A stretch of DNA of 64,000 bases, taken from Burkholderia diffusa (GTDB taxonomy: Bacteria > Pseudomonadota > Gammaproteobacteria > Burkholderiales > Burkholderiaceae). The stretch's first letter is position 1, and every line of letters starts with the position of its first letter. Below the pieces are notes generated by a model. That model made no database searches. It was not told where the DNA came from and worked only from the letters and a program-made list of their open reading frames with translations. The position numbers were made by a program, and so were the translations under genes. Positions 19,066 to 26,251 of the stretch are shown here, one piece after another. The DNA lies in NCBI RefSeq assembly GCF_902499115.1, contig NZ_CABVPN010000007.1:1-64000 (forward strand). Reading direction: 5' to 3'.

Positions 19066-19410
19066 TCAGCTCCCTGGACCTTGGCGATGCATCCAGCGCC
19101 ATGCGGACCACAGGCCGAACGCCGCACCCAGCATCAGTAGTGGCGCGGAGAAGAACACGCCGGTTTGAAAATGCCGGTCGAGCCAATGGCCCAGCCATAA
19201 CGCCAGCAAGGCCGGAATCACGATAATCCAGCCGAGCATTCCGATCTGCCCGAGTCTGGAGCCCAGTGTCGGCTCCGGCACGTCACGTGCCTGCCTGTCT
19301 CGCTGAACGGCGCGTTGCGCGGTCTGTTCAAGTACCGGCGCGTCGGGCTCCTGAGTTTTCGCCTCCGGACCGGGCCGAGCAGGCGACTCCTTTCCGGGAT
19401 TACCGCTCAT
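19066..19410 (-). CDS. atpQ: N-type ATPase accessory membrane protein AtpQ
   Basis: A 114-residue protein. The first ~50 residues are charged and proline-rich; two membrane helices follow (LGWIIVIPALLALWLGHWLD and FSAPLLMLGAAFGLWSAWRWM). This is the AtpI/AtpZ-like fold seen in N-type operons between atpC and atpR. Such proteins are linked to c-ring assembly. It overlaps the end of atpC by 11 bases, and three bases separate it from atpR. Confidence 0.87.
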   Translation of the reverse strand: MSGNPGKESPARPGPEAKTQEPDAPVLEQTAQRAVQRDRQARDVPEPTLGSRLGQIGMLGWIIVIPALLALWLGHWLDRHFQTGVFFSAPLLMLGAAFGLWSAWRWMHRQGPGS

Positions 19411-19864
19411 GGCCGGCGCCCTCGTTTGTACCGTCCGCGCGTACGGCTGCGCCCGGTGTGCCGGGACGCAGATACTTCAGTATCTGCCGAATGGCTTGGG
19501 CATTGAGGCGCGTTTGCTCGACTCGCACTCTACGCGTCGCATCGAGACGTGATTCGCGGCTTTCCCGTACGCGGGCTTCCAGTGTCTCAAGCGCATCGCC
19601 GAGTTCTCCGTCACGGCACGCGATATTGATGTCTTTTCCGTCGATGACCCGTAAAACTCCACCGCTCACCGCACAAAACCGGCGTGTGCCGTCTGCAGTG
19701 CGCCAACGCATGACACAGGGTGACAGCACGGTCAGAAAATCCGTATGCCCGGGCAGAACACCGAAACTGCCGGTCGCATCCTCCGCACGGAAGGCGACGA
19801 CGTCAGGTGAATCGACCAGCATCCCTGCGGGCGTCGCGATGGTCATGTGAAGCGCCGTGCTCAT
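19400..19864 (-). CDS. atpC: N-type ATPase epsilon subunit
   Basis: A 154-residue epsilon subunit. The N-terminal beta-sandwich has the family segments VVAFRAEDATGSFGVLPGHTDF and FCAVSGGVLRV. The C-terminal helices (about 95-135) carry many charged residues. The ATG at 19864 overlaps the atpD stop (ATGA); the frame is open further upstream but that part lies inside atpD. In N-type operons this subunit follows atpD directly, as here. Confidence 0.92.
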   Translation of the reverse strand: MSTALHMTIATPAGMLVDSPDVVAFRAEDATGSFGVLPGHTDFLTVLSPCVMRWRTADGTRRFCAVSGGVLRVIDGKDINIACRDGELGDALETLEARVRESRESRLDATRRVRVEQTRLNAQAIRQILKYLRPGTPGAAVRADGTNEGAGHER

Positions 19865-21291
19865 GACGTTTCCCGCTCCCGCTCGCGTGCTTCGTCCAGC
19901 GTTCCAACCATGTATAGCGATTGTTCCCGCCATGCGTCGCATTCGCCGTCCAGAATCGCGCGGCATCCTGCAATGGTGTCGTCGGCCGTGACGGAGCGGC
20001 CCGGCACACCCGTGAACGCTTCGGTGACGGCGAACGGCTGGGTCAAAAATCGCTGCAGACGGCGGGCCCGGCCGACGATCCGGCGGTCGTCCGCTCCCAG
20101 TTCCTCGATGCCGAGCAGCGAAATGACGTCCTGCAACTCGCGGTAGTGCTCGATCGTGCGCCGCACGTCGGTTGCGACCTGGACGTGTTCGGCTCCGACC
20201 ACCAGCGGATCGAGCAGAATCGACGACGATGCGATCGGATCGATCGCCGGATACATGCCTTCGGCGGCCATTGTGCGCGACAGAACGACCATGCTGTCGA
20301 CGTGCGCGGCGATGGTCGTGACAGCGGGGTCCGTGAAATCGTCCGCCGGAACGTACACGGCCTCGATCGCCGTGATCGAGACCCCGCCAACGGAAACGAT
20401 GCGCTCCTGCAACGCCGCGACTTCGCTCGCCAACGTCGGCTGATAGCCGACGCGTGACGGGAGTCGCCCGAGCAAACCCGATACTTCGGCGCCGGCCTGG
20501 ACGAAGCGGAATACGTTGTCCATCAGGAGCAGCACGTTCTGGTGCTGTTCGTCGCGAAAATATTCTGCAACGGTCAAGGCGGTTAGGGGAACACGCCAGC
20601 GCGCCCCTGGGGGTTCGTTCATCTGACCGTACACGAGCACGGTCTTTGGCAGCACGCCGGAATGCTGCATGTCCACCAGCAGTTCATGGCCTTCTCGCGA
20701 ACGTTCCCCGACACCGGCGAACACGGAAATTCCCTTGTAGCGTTCGACCATCGCATGAATCAACTCCATGACGAGAACGGTCTTGCCCACGCCGGCGCCG
20801 CCGAACATCGCCGCCTTGCCACCCCGGGCGAGCGGGGCGAGGAGATCGACGACCTTGATGCCAGTCGCGAATATGCCGGTTGCACTGTCCTGCTCAGACA
20901 ATGCCGGCGGTGGCTGGTGGATGGGGCGGCGTTGAACATCGAGAGGAAGCGGTTCACCCATGTCGCCAGGTGTACCCATCACGTCGATCAGGCGTCCAAG
21001 CACAGCGTTGCCGACCGGAATCGCGATGGGCTGACAGGAAGCTTTCGCCGCCGCCCCTCTCGGCAACCCGCTGGTCGATTGCATGGCCAGTGCTCGGATA
21101 GTCCGCTCATCCAGGTGGGCTTGTACCTCGGCAATGATTGAGTTGCGGGCATCGACTTCGATCGAAACTGAAGTGTCCACCGGCGGCAGCATGCCGGTCG
21201 GGAACGTGATATCGACGACTGCGCCACGGACTGCCACAACGCGTCCTGGAATCTTCGGGAGGGAGGCGTTGTCGGTCGATGCGGTGTTCAT
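19861..21291 (-). CDS. atpD: N-type ATPase beta subunit
   Basis: The catalytic subunit and first gene of the operon, 476 residues. The P-loop GGAGVGKT is at 164-171, followed by GERSREGHEL and the catalytic-region segment ALTVAEYFRDE. The C-terminal DELSEED element of housekeeping beta subunits is altered to EELGADD. MNTAST at 21291 is the likely start because the preceding 28 codons do not look conserved; no strong ribosome site is visible. An FNR-type palindrome lies 113 bases upstream with an AT-rich -10 at the right distance. Confidence 0.95.
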   Translation of the reverse strand: MNTASTDNASLPKIPGRVVAVRGAVVDITFPTGMLPPVDTSVSIEVDARNSIIAEVQAHLDERTIRALAMQSTSGLPRGAAAKASCQPIAIPVGNAVLGRLIDVMGTPGDMGEPLPLDVQRRPIHQPPPALSEQDSATGIFATGIKVVDLLAPLARGGKAAMFGGAGVGKTVLVMELIHAMVERYKGISVFAGVGERSREGHELLVDMQHSGVLPKTVLVYGQMNEPPGARWRVPLTALTVAEYFRDEQHQNVLLLMDNVFRFVQAGAEVSGLLGRLPSRVGYQPTLASEVAALQERIVSVGGVSITAIEAVYVPADDFTDPAVTTIAAHVDSMVVLSRTMAAEGMYPAIDPIASSSILLDPLVVGAEHVQVATDVRRTIEHYRELQDVISLLGIEELGADDRRIVGRARRLQRFLTQPFAVTEAFTGVPGRSVTADDTIAGCRAILDGECDAWREQSLYMVGTLDEARERERETS

Positions 21292-21403
21292 CAGTTCTGT
21301 TCGCTGTTGGAGTTGATGTCCGTGTGCCGCTCGGTGCCGTACTGATTTGTGTCTCGGGCATAAGGTACTAGCCAATATTTACTGCGATGCAACCTGTCGA
21401 CGA

Positions 21404-21417
21404 TTGATCGTGATCAA
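21404..21417 (-). promoter_or_regulatory. FNR/ANR box upstream of the N-ATPase operon
   Basis: The sequence TTGATCGTGATCAA is a perfect match to the FNR-family consensus TTGATnnnnATCAA. Read leftward, TAAATA at 21376-21381 sits where a -10 element belongs if the box is centred at -41.5, giving a start near 21369 and a leader of about 78 bases before atpD. Apart from this box, the one at 21518-21531 and their promoters, I see nothing else in the 333-base divergent region 21292-21624. Confidence 0.75.
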
Positions 21418-21517
21418 AGGGCACATCGACAGGCGGGGCGGCCAAGGCGGCTTGGCTATGTGCGCAGCCAAGCCGAAACGTCTGGGATATTCGGCATGGC
21501 GAGCCATGGCTACGGCG

Positions 21518-21531
21518 TTGACTCATATCAA
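21518..21531 (+). promoter_or_regulatory. FNR/ANR box upstream of the CBS/BON gene
   Basis: The sequence TTGACTCATATCAA differs from TTGATnnnnATCAA at one position. Read rightward, TAACCT at 21553-21558 is close to the -10 position for a class II promoter, with the CBS/BON start codon about 60 bases further on. It is back to back with the N-ATPase box. Confidence 0.65.
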
Positions 21532-21624
21532 CGAACCGATGCGCAGGTTACCTAACCTCGATATCGGATATGCAGGAAGCGCCGTCCAGGGCGCTTGCCT
21601 GAAGTAGATTCGAGGAGGCTGACA

Positions 21625-22314
21625 ATGCACGCAATAGATGTCATGACACCCGCAGTGATTTCCGTAAAGCCGGATATGACCGTACAGCAAACAGCAGCGC
21701 TGCTCGTCGAGCACGGCATAAGCGGAGCGCCCGTGATCGACGAGAATGGACGTCTGATCGGGATGATCAGCGAGTCGGATCTGGTGCGGCGCGTCGAGAT
21801 CGACACCGACAGGCCGCATCGCGCCTGGTGGCTGGATTTGCTGACAGCCCGCCGCGACGACGCTGCGGATTATGTGAAAACGCACGCACATCTCGTGAAG
21901 GACGTCATGACGAAGCACGTCGTGACCGTCGAGGAGATGACGCCCATCGACGAGCTGGCTCACCTTCTTGAGAAGGCACACGTCAGGCGCGTCCCCGTCG
22001 TCCGCGGCAATGAGGTTGTCGGGATCGTAAGCCGGGCCAATCTCGTTCAGGCGCTCGCAATTTCGCCATCAACGCCCAACCTGCAGCAGGTCCTAAGTGA
22101 CCGCGAGATTCGAGGCATGCTGTTGGCCGAAATCGCAGGTCATAAATGGAGCTTTCCCGGTCGAAACGTGATCGTCAAGAACGGGATTGTGCATCTTTGG
22201 GGTTACTACGCATGGGCACCGAACGAGGTGCAAGCGATGCGCGTCGCGGCCGAGGGTATTCCGGGTGTCAAGGGTGTTGAAGATCACACGGGTGTATCGC
22301 ATTCAGGCGTGTAG
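21625..22314 (+). CDS. CBS-pair and BON domain protein
   Basis: A 229-residue cytoplasmic protein. The first CBS motif covers about 1-60 (VMTPAVISVKPDMTVQQTA), the second about 92-150 (VMTKHVVTVEEMTPIDELA), and a BON domain follows at about 155-225 (WSFPGRNVIVKNGIVHLWG). CBS pairs bind adenosine nucleotides and often sense energy state; BON domains are linked to membranes and osmotic stress. GAGGAGG (21612-21618) supports the ATG at 21625. It is divergent from the N-ATPase operon and has its own FNR-type box, so it probably responds to low oxygen. The partner it regulates is unknown. Confidence 0.9.
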   Translation: MHAIDVMTPAVISVKPDMTVQQTAALLVEHGISGAPVIDENGRLIGMISESDLVRRVEIDTDRPHRAWWLDLLTARRDDAADYVKTHAHLVKDVMTKHVVTVEEMTPIDELAHLLEKAHVRRVPVVRGNEVVGIVSRANLVQALAISPSTPNLQQVLSDREIRGMLLAEIAGHKWSFPGRNVIVKNGIVHLWGYYAWAPNEVQAMRVAAEGIPGVKGVEDHTGVSHSGV

Positions 22315-22465
22315 AACGTCATGTCCGTGACGGCACGGCGCTGGACATTCTGGACGAGCGTTATGCATGCCGCGACATCGATGCAAGCGAGTACAAGAAG
22401 CGGCACGCCGACCGGAAGCATTGGGGTTCCTACGCGCGGAACCAGTCCCTGCGTGGAAGGAGGAC

Positions 22466-23152
22466 ATGATGTCCCGTAATTTTAGAATTCGTGTGTTCGC
22501 CGTGGCCGCGGCGATGACGTTGCTCGGCGTCACCATGCCAGTGTCGGCGCAGCGCTATTCGGGTAACTCAGACGCGTGGGGCATGATGGGTGGCTACGGC
22601 ATGGGACCTGGCATGATGGGCGGTTTCTCCAACGGCCCGGGCGGCGGTGGTTGGGGGCGCGAGTCAATGACATACGACCAGGTTCAGGCCTTCATCCGCG
22701 ACGGCGATCGTCAAGGCAGGGTCGATATCAAAACGAACACAGTCACTTTCGATGCACCGGACGTCACGATCGACATGATCGCCGTTCAACCGGGACATGA
22801 TGACCAGACGTTCGAAGTTCGCGGCTTGACGAATCCCACGCTGATCGTGCCAGCTAAGGCAGTGGTTCACCTCAATCTGGTGAACATGGATTTCGGAGCT
22901 AACATGGAACATGGCTTGATCCTGACGCCGGAGCCGCCGCCCTATCCGTACATGGCGATGATGGCAACCGGACCGGGGCTCGCCCGGATCATGCCGCTAC
23001 TGCCGTGGCGCAGCAAGAAGACTCTGAAGCAGGCTACTTACGCAAAGCTGTCGACAACGTTTGTCGCAGATGAAGTCGGCACATACTGGTATGTCTGCCC
23101 GACGCCGCAGCACGCCGAGGAAGGCATGTTCGGAAAGTTTATCGTGCGTTGA
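22466..23152 (+). CDS. Periplasmic cupredoxin with a Met/Gly-rich N-terminus
   Basis: A 228-residue exported protein. The signal peptide ends near VSA (residue about 28). A Met- and Gly-rich segment (WGMMGGYGMGPGMMGG) follows and could bind copper weakly. The C-terminal domain is a blue-copper fold of the sulfocyanin/rusticyanin kind: a His in NMEHGLI and the ligand loop Cys211-x4-His216-x4-Met221. The start ATG (22466) has AAGGAGG just upstream. It is probably a soluble electron carrier or copper-buffering protein, and it follows the CBS/BON gene by about 150 bases. Confidence 0.87.
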   Translation: MMSRNFRIRVFAVAAAMTLLGVTMPVSAQRYSGNSDAWGMMGGYGMGPGMMGGFSNGPGGGGWGRESMTYDQVQAFIRDGDRQGRVDIKTNTVTFDAPDVTIDMIAVQPGHDDQTFEVRGLTNPTLIVPAKAVVHLNLVNMDFGANMEHGLILTPEPPPYPYMAMMATGPGLARIMPLLPWRSKKTLKQATYAKLSTTFVADEVGTYWYVCPTPQHAEEGMFGKFIVR

Positions 23153-23236
23153 GCGCTGGGGATAGACATACATCCGCCGATTGAAGCTTACCCGGTAGCG
23201 ACGCTTCAGCACTACCGATGAGAACGGGAGGAAGAA

Positions 23237-23512
23237 ATGGCAAAGACTCTGCTCACCGCCGAACAAATCCGGGACGAGGTGTCCAAGCGCGTCCGTGACG
23301 GCAGCGGGAACGATCCGATGCAGGTATCCATCCCGCTGCCAAAGCCTCACCCCACGGACGCCGAAGAACGCAACTGGGATATGGAGACAGTCGGACAGCC
23401 GGGTCACGACGCCTATGTCCGCCGCGTGATTGAAGATGCGAGACGTGAGTTCCTGCTGTCCGATGAGGCAGAGCGCGACGAAGCGTTTGGCGATTCGATC
23501 GCGCATCCTTGA
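23237..23512 (+). CDS. Hypothetical small acidic protein
   Basis: A 91-residue protein with a good ribosome site (GGGAGGAAGAA before the ATG). It has no domain that I recognise. The sequence is rich in charged residues, with a proline-histidine stretch in the middle (PLPKPHPTDAEERNW) and helical ends. There is no signal peptide or membrane segment, so it should be cytoplasmic. It is in line with the cupredoxin gene (84-base gap) and may share its transcript. Confidence 0.7.
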   Translation: MAKTLLTAEQIRDEVSKRVRDGSGNDPMQVSIPLPKPHPTDAEERNWDMETVGQPGHDAYVRRVIEDARREFLLSDEAERDEAFGDSIAHP

Positions 23513-23773
23513 GGTGCCTGATGTCCTCGGGGAACTGAACGGTTGATCTTACGCGGCCGCGATCAGCTTGGTGTCTGGCAGGGTGTCACGAACTGTTCGT
23601 CGGCCTTGTGCCGGTACCGGCGGCGATCGTTCCGTGAGGGCGGGGCGCCGACCGTCGTCGGACGCTCCGGCTTTGTGTGGCGCTCGCACATACCCCGGTG
23701 TATAACGATCGTGCCGGCCGCAGCGAGGGCAAACTTGTCGGCTGACCTGAGCGGGCCTGAAAAAGGAGTTGAG

Positions 23774-24148
23774 ATGATCGAGATTCTCAATGAGATGCCA
23801 CCGGGTGTCGTCGGCTTTGTGGCCAAGGGACAGGTGACCAGGAAGGACTATGAGGACATTCTGATCCCCAAAATGACGGAGATCCTGGCCGCTCACAGGA
23901 AGGTGCGCTGTTATTACGAGCTGGGCTCTGATTTCTCAGGCATGGATCCTGGCGCAGCCTGGGAAGACTTCAAGCTTGGCGTTCAGCACATCACACAATG
24001 GGAACGCATTGCTGTCGTGACGGACGTTGAATGGGTTCGATTTGCTTTGGCGGCGTTTCGATTCGTGATCCCGGGGGAAGTGCGGGTATTTGCGAGTGGC
24101 GACAGCGTGGCGGCACGAGCGTGGATAATCGAAAGCAAATCCACCTGA
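23774..24148 (+). CDS. SpoIIAA-like (STAS-fold) protein
   Basis: A 124-residue protein of the SpoIIAA-like family (DUF3478): residues such as MPPGVVGFVAKGQVTRKDYEDILIPKMTEIL, YYELGSDFSGMDPGAAWEDF and ITQWERIAVVTDVEWVRFA follow the family order. The family is small, soluble and of unknown role, often near stress genes. The ATG at 23774 has AAAAGGAG upstream; the long upstream extension to 23543 has no ribosome site and looks non-coding. It is convergent with the second cupredoxin. Confidence 0.85.
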   Translation: MIEILNEMPPGVVGFVAKGQVTRKDYEDILIPKMTEILAAHRKVRCYYELGSDFSGMDPGAAWEDFKLGVQHITQWERIAVVTDVEWVRFALAAFRFVIPGEVRVFASGDSVAARAWIIESKST

Positions 24149-24462
24149 TGTCATATCCGTTCGATGAAGCCGGCTTATATCGCCGACAGGTGACTTCGGA
24201 TGAGGGGCCGAAAATGCCGCGTGCCTCACACGGTGCTCTTGGTCAGAGTTGAATTGACGAGAAGAACTCGGGTGATCGATGAGCATCGATAGGCAAGTCT
24301 CCAAGTACCCCCGACGTCAAATCGGGGCAAGAGCGCGCGCTGGGCGAATGAGGTACCCGATTCCAACTAGTCGATCAGATTCGCCACGATTGCCCGCATT
24401 TCGGCTCTGGCGCGCAGCCATCGTCGGCTCCGCGCCAGCGTGATGGCCGCAGCGTTTGGAAC
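24149..24462. other. Convergent intergenic region with a hairpin
   Basis: The 314 bases between two convergent genes contain no gene that I can support. A hairpin is visible at 24309-24327 (CCCCGA, 7-base loop, TCGGGG) without a T run, so it may be a weak or Rho-assisted terminator. Confidence 0.45.
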
Positions 24463-24945
24463 TTACATCACGATGAAGTAGCCCGCCATGTAGCCAACCT
24501 GGTCGTCGCCACCGTCGCCTTTTGACATCGCCCAGTAGTGGCCTCCCTTATCGCAGGGAGTCAGGCAATGCCACCTGAAAATTCCCTTTTTAGCCGGTGT
24601 GAACGAATAGTGCGTGGTCACTGGCGTCACCGTTTGATCCGCATGCTCATGGCCTGGGGCGATCATGACGTTCAAGTTCATTTTTTCGGCCGTGATCGTA
24701 TGGGCACCTTCGTCATAATTGACGATGGTGAGATCGACCGGCTGGCCCGCCTTGAGCACGACATTGGCCGGCACGATCATGTCGTGTCCGTGCCCATCGG
24801 GCCCCTTCGGCGCTTGCTCGCCGCGCAGAACGTAGACCGTGATGTGAGCGCTCGGGCCGGCGGCATGAGCCAGAACAGGCACGATGGCAATTGCGAGCGC
24901 CGTGCCCATGATCGCCGAAGCGATGGACTTCCGGAACGTATTCAT
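24463..24945 (-). CDS. Periplasmic cupredoxin with a CuA-like ligand loop
   Basis: A 160-residue exported protein; the signal peptide ends near AHA (residue about 28). The fold is a cupredoxin: His82 in HTITA and the C-terminal ligand loop C127-x3-C131-x4-H136-x3-M140. This is close to the CuA site of cytochrome oxidase subunit II and N2O reductase (C-x3-C-x3-H-x2-M), with one residue more in each of the last two gaps. It lacks the transmembrane helices of subunit II. An FNR-like box with a good -10 lies upstream. It may carry electrons or bind copper under low oxygen; whether it makes a binuclear site cannot be read from sequence. Confidence 0.85.
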   Translation of the reverse strand: MNTFRKSIASAIMGTALAIAIVPVLAHAAGPSAHITVYVLRGEQAPKGPDGHGHDMIVPANVVLKAGQPVDLTIVNYDEGAHTITAEKMNLNVMIAPGHEHADQTVTPVTTHYSFTPAKKGIFRWHCLTPCDKGGHYWAMSKGDGGDDQVGYMAGYFIVM

Positions 24946-26251
24946 AATGTGGTCTCCTTTCCCGGGAATAGGGATCTCCCGTTGAAATTGAATCTATGCC
25001 CACGCGACCGGTCGCGGTTGACATGAGTCAACGATGCCCAAGCGCCGGCTGATCGGGACGCGGGGGCGTTCCAGATTAAGTACTCCCGGTACCAGTCTGG
25101 GGTTTCCGAATCTGTGGTCGTCGTATCGCGATGGTGAGCATAAGTCGTTGTCGGTGCTCTGTACCCACGGGAAACGCTTGTACCGTCGTGTTGCGATGAT
25201 GCGCGGCGTGCACAATCGCGACTTGACCAAGAAAAGACCCGGGTTTGAACCGGGGCAAACGAAAGTGGCAAGGGGCAAGGCTCCAACCATCCTGAGCCGA
25301 AGCGCAATCTGCCGCGTCTACCATCCCTCGGTGTGGACGATCGATGCAGCACTCCCCGTGCTCAAGCTATCGCAGCAAATCTATACGTTCTCGTGCCATA
25401 CTCACATCTTCCTTACGCATTTCATCGTTAAATTCGGATAACGAATTAACTCGAAATGGTTAACATCGACGCCGAAATGCATGCCGGTGAAGTGTGGCGA
25501 TCTAAGGCGAACTCTTGAGAATCGGAGGAATGAGTTGGCGGGCCAGGACGGCGGGTATCGAATGCTCACACACCTTGTAGGCAGAAAGCGCAATCAGCAC
25601 GCACGAACCTGGGGGGACTAGGGTAGGGGCGTTGCAGCGGCGTTGCGCACCGATTTGAACTGCTTGGGCGGCCGACTGACTCCTGCATCAATGCAGGGCG
25701 TTTCGGACGACTCTAGACTTAGCGCGATCGGTGTGCAGCCGGAAAGATGAGAGCCCCAATCCCGTCATTCCCGGAAATTATCGCAGCGCTGGGAAAATAA
25801 TTTATCTTATCACAATAGCATGATTTTTCACCAAAACTAATCGAATCGAAAACGGTGCTGTGCTTTGTACTTGGAACAAGTCGACCGACGCGCAGAGTCC
25901 TCTACGGTGGTCGCGGGTGTGGTGAGGGCCCGGTAGCAGAAGGGCGTCAGACCTTGCCGACGTGCTAGCGCATCGTGATAGCTAGCATGCCCAGGTCTGG
26001 TGGGCCCGAGGCCTGGGCGCGCATGCCTCCGACGCTCGTTCAGGCGGTCAATGCGGACTTTTCCGAAGAAGCCGGACGGCTACGGGCGGTCGAGTTGCGT
26101 TTGCGTGGAAGGGCAGCCATCATTGGCGACAAAGATCATCGGTATAGCGGATACGGTCAGAGCGAAGCGACTACGCGTCGATCCGGTCCGGTGACTTCGA
26201 GAGCGAATGAGAATCAGTCCCCGGTGGGGACAATAAAACTACGGGGGCAGC
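24946..26251. other. Long gene-free region at the edge of the defence island
   Basis: The 1306 bases carry several open frames, but none has a convincing start or domain. The visible structure is an FNR-like box for the leftward cupredoxin (25018-25031), a pair of tRNA-like arms on the minus strand (D-arm-like 25280-25297, T-arm-like 25238-25254) that do not complete a tRNA, a 16-base palindrome CCTGCATCAATGCAGG at 25682-25697, and an AT-rich stretch at about 25780-25860. Base composition falls here, which suggests the left edge of an acquired island. Confidence 0.5.
25018..25031 (-). promoter_or_regulatory. FNR/ANR-like box upstream of the second cupredoxin
   Basis: The palindrome TTGACATGAGTCAA has one change per half from TTGATnnnnATCAA. 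Read leftward, TAGATT at 24991-24996 is a 4-of-6 match to the -10 element and puts the box at about -40.5 to -41.5, with a short leader before the gene start at 24945. Confidence 0.65.

Noticed and set aside
23543..23773. An N-terminal extension of the SpoIIAA-like protein
   Set aside because: The extension is Arg/Ser-rich without family similarity, and a strong ribosome site marks the ATG at 23774.
24301..24330. A repeat of the hairpin near 25238 (shared CCAAG and CGGGGCAA)
   Set aside because: The likeness is limited to two short words and the loops differ; it is too weak to call a repeat.
25231..25306. A tRNA gene on the minus strand
   Set aside because: D-arm-like (25280-25297) and T-arm-like (25238-25254, loop TTCAAAC) hairpins lie at nearly the right spacing, but the anticodon stem does not pair and the acceptor ends do not match. 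At best it is a degenerate tRNA fragment.
24942..25441. Frames around 25000-25440 as small genes
   Set aside because: They have no ribosome site or domain, and their sequence reads like the spurious translation of a tRNA-like region.
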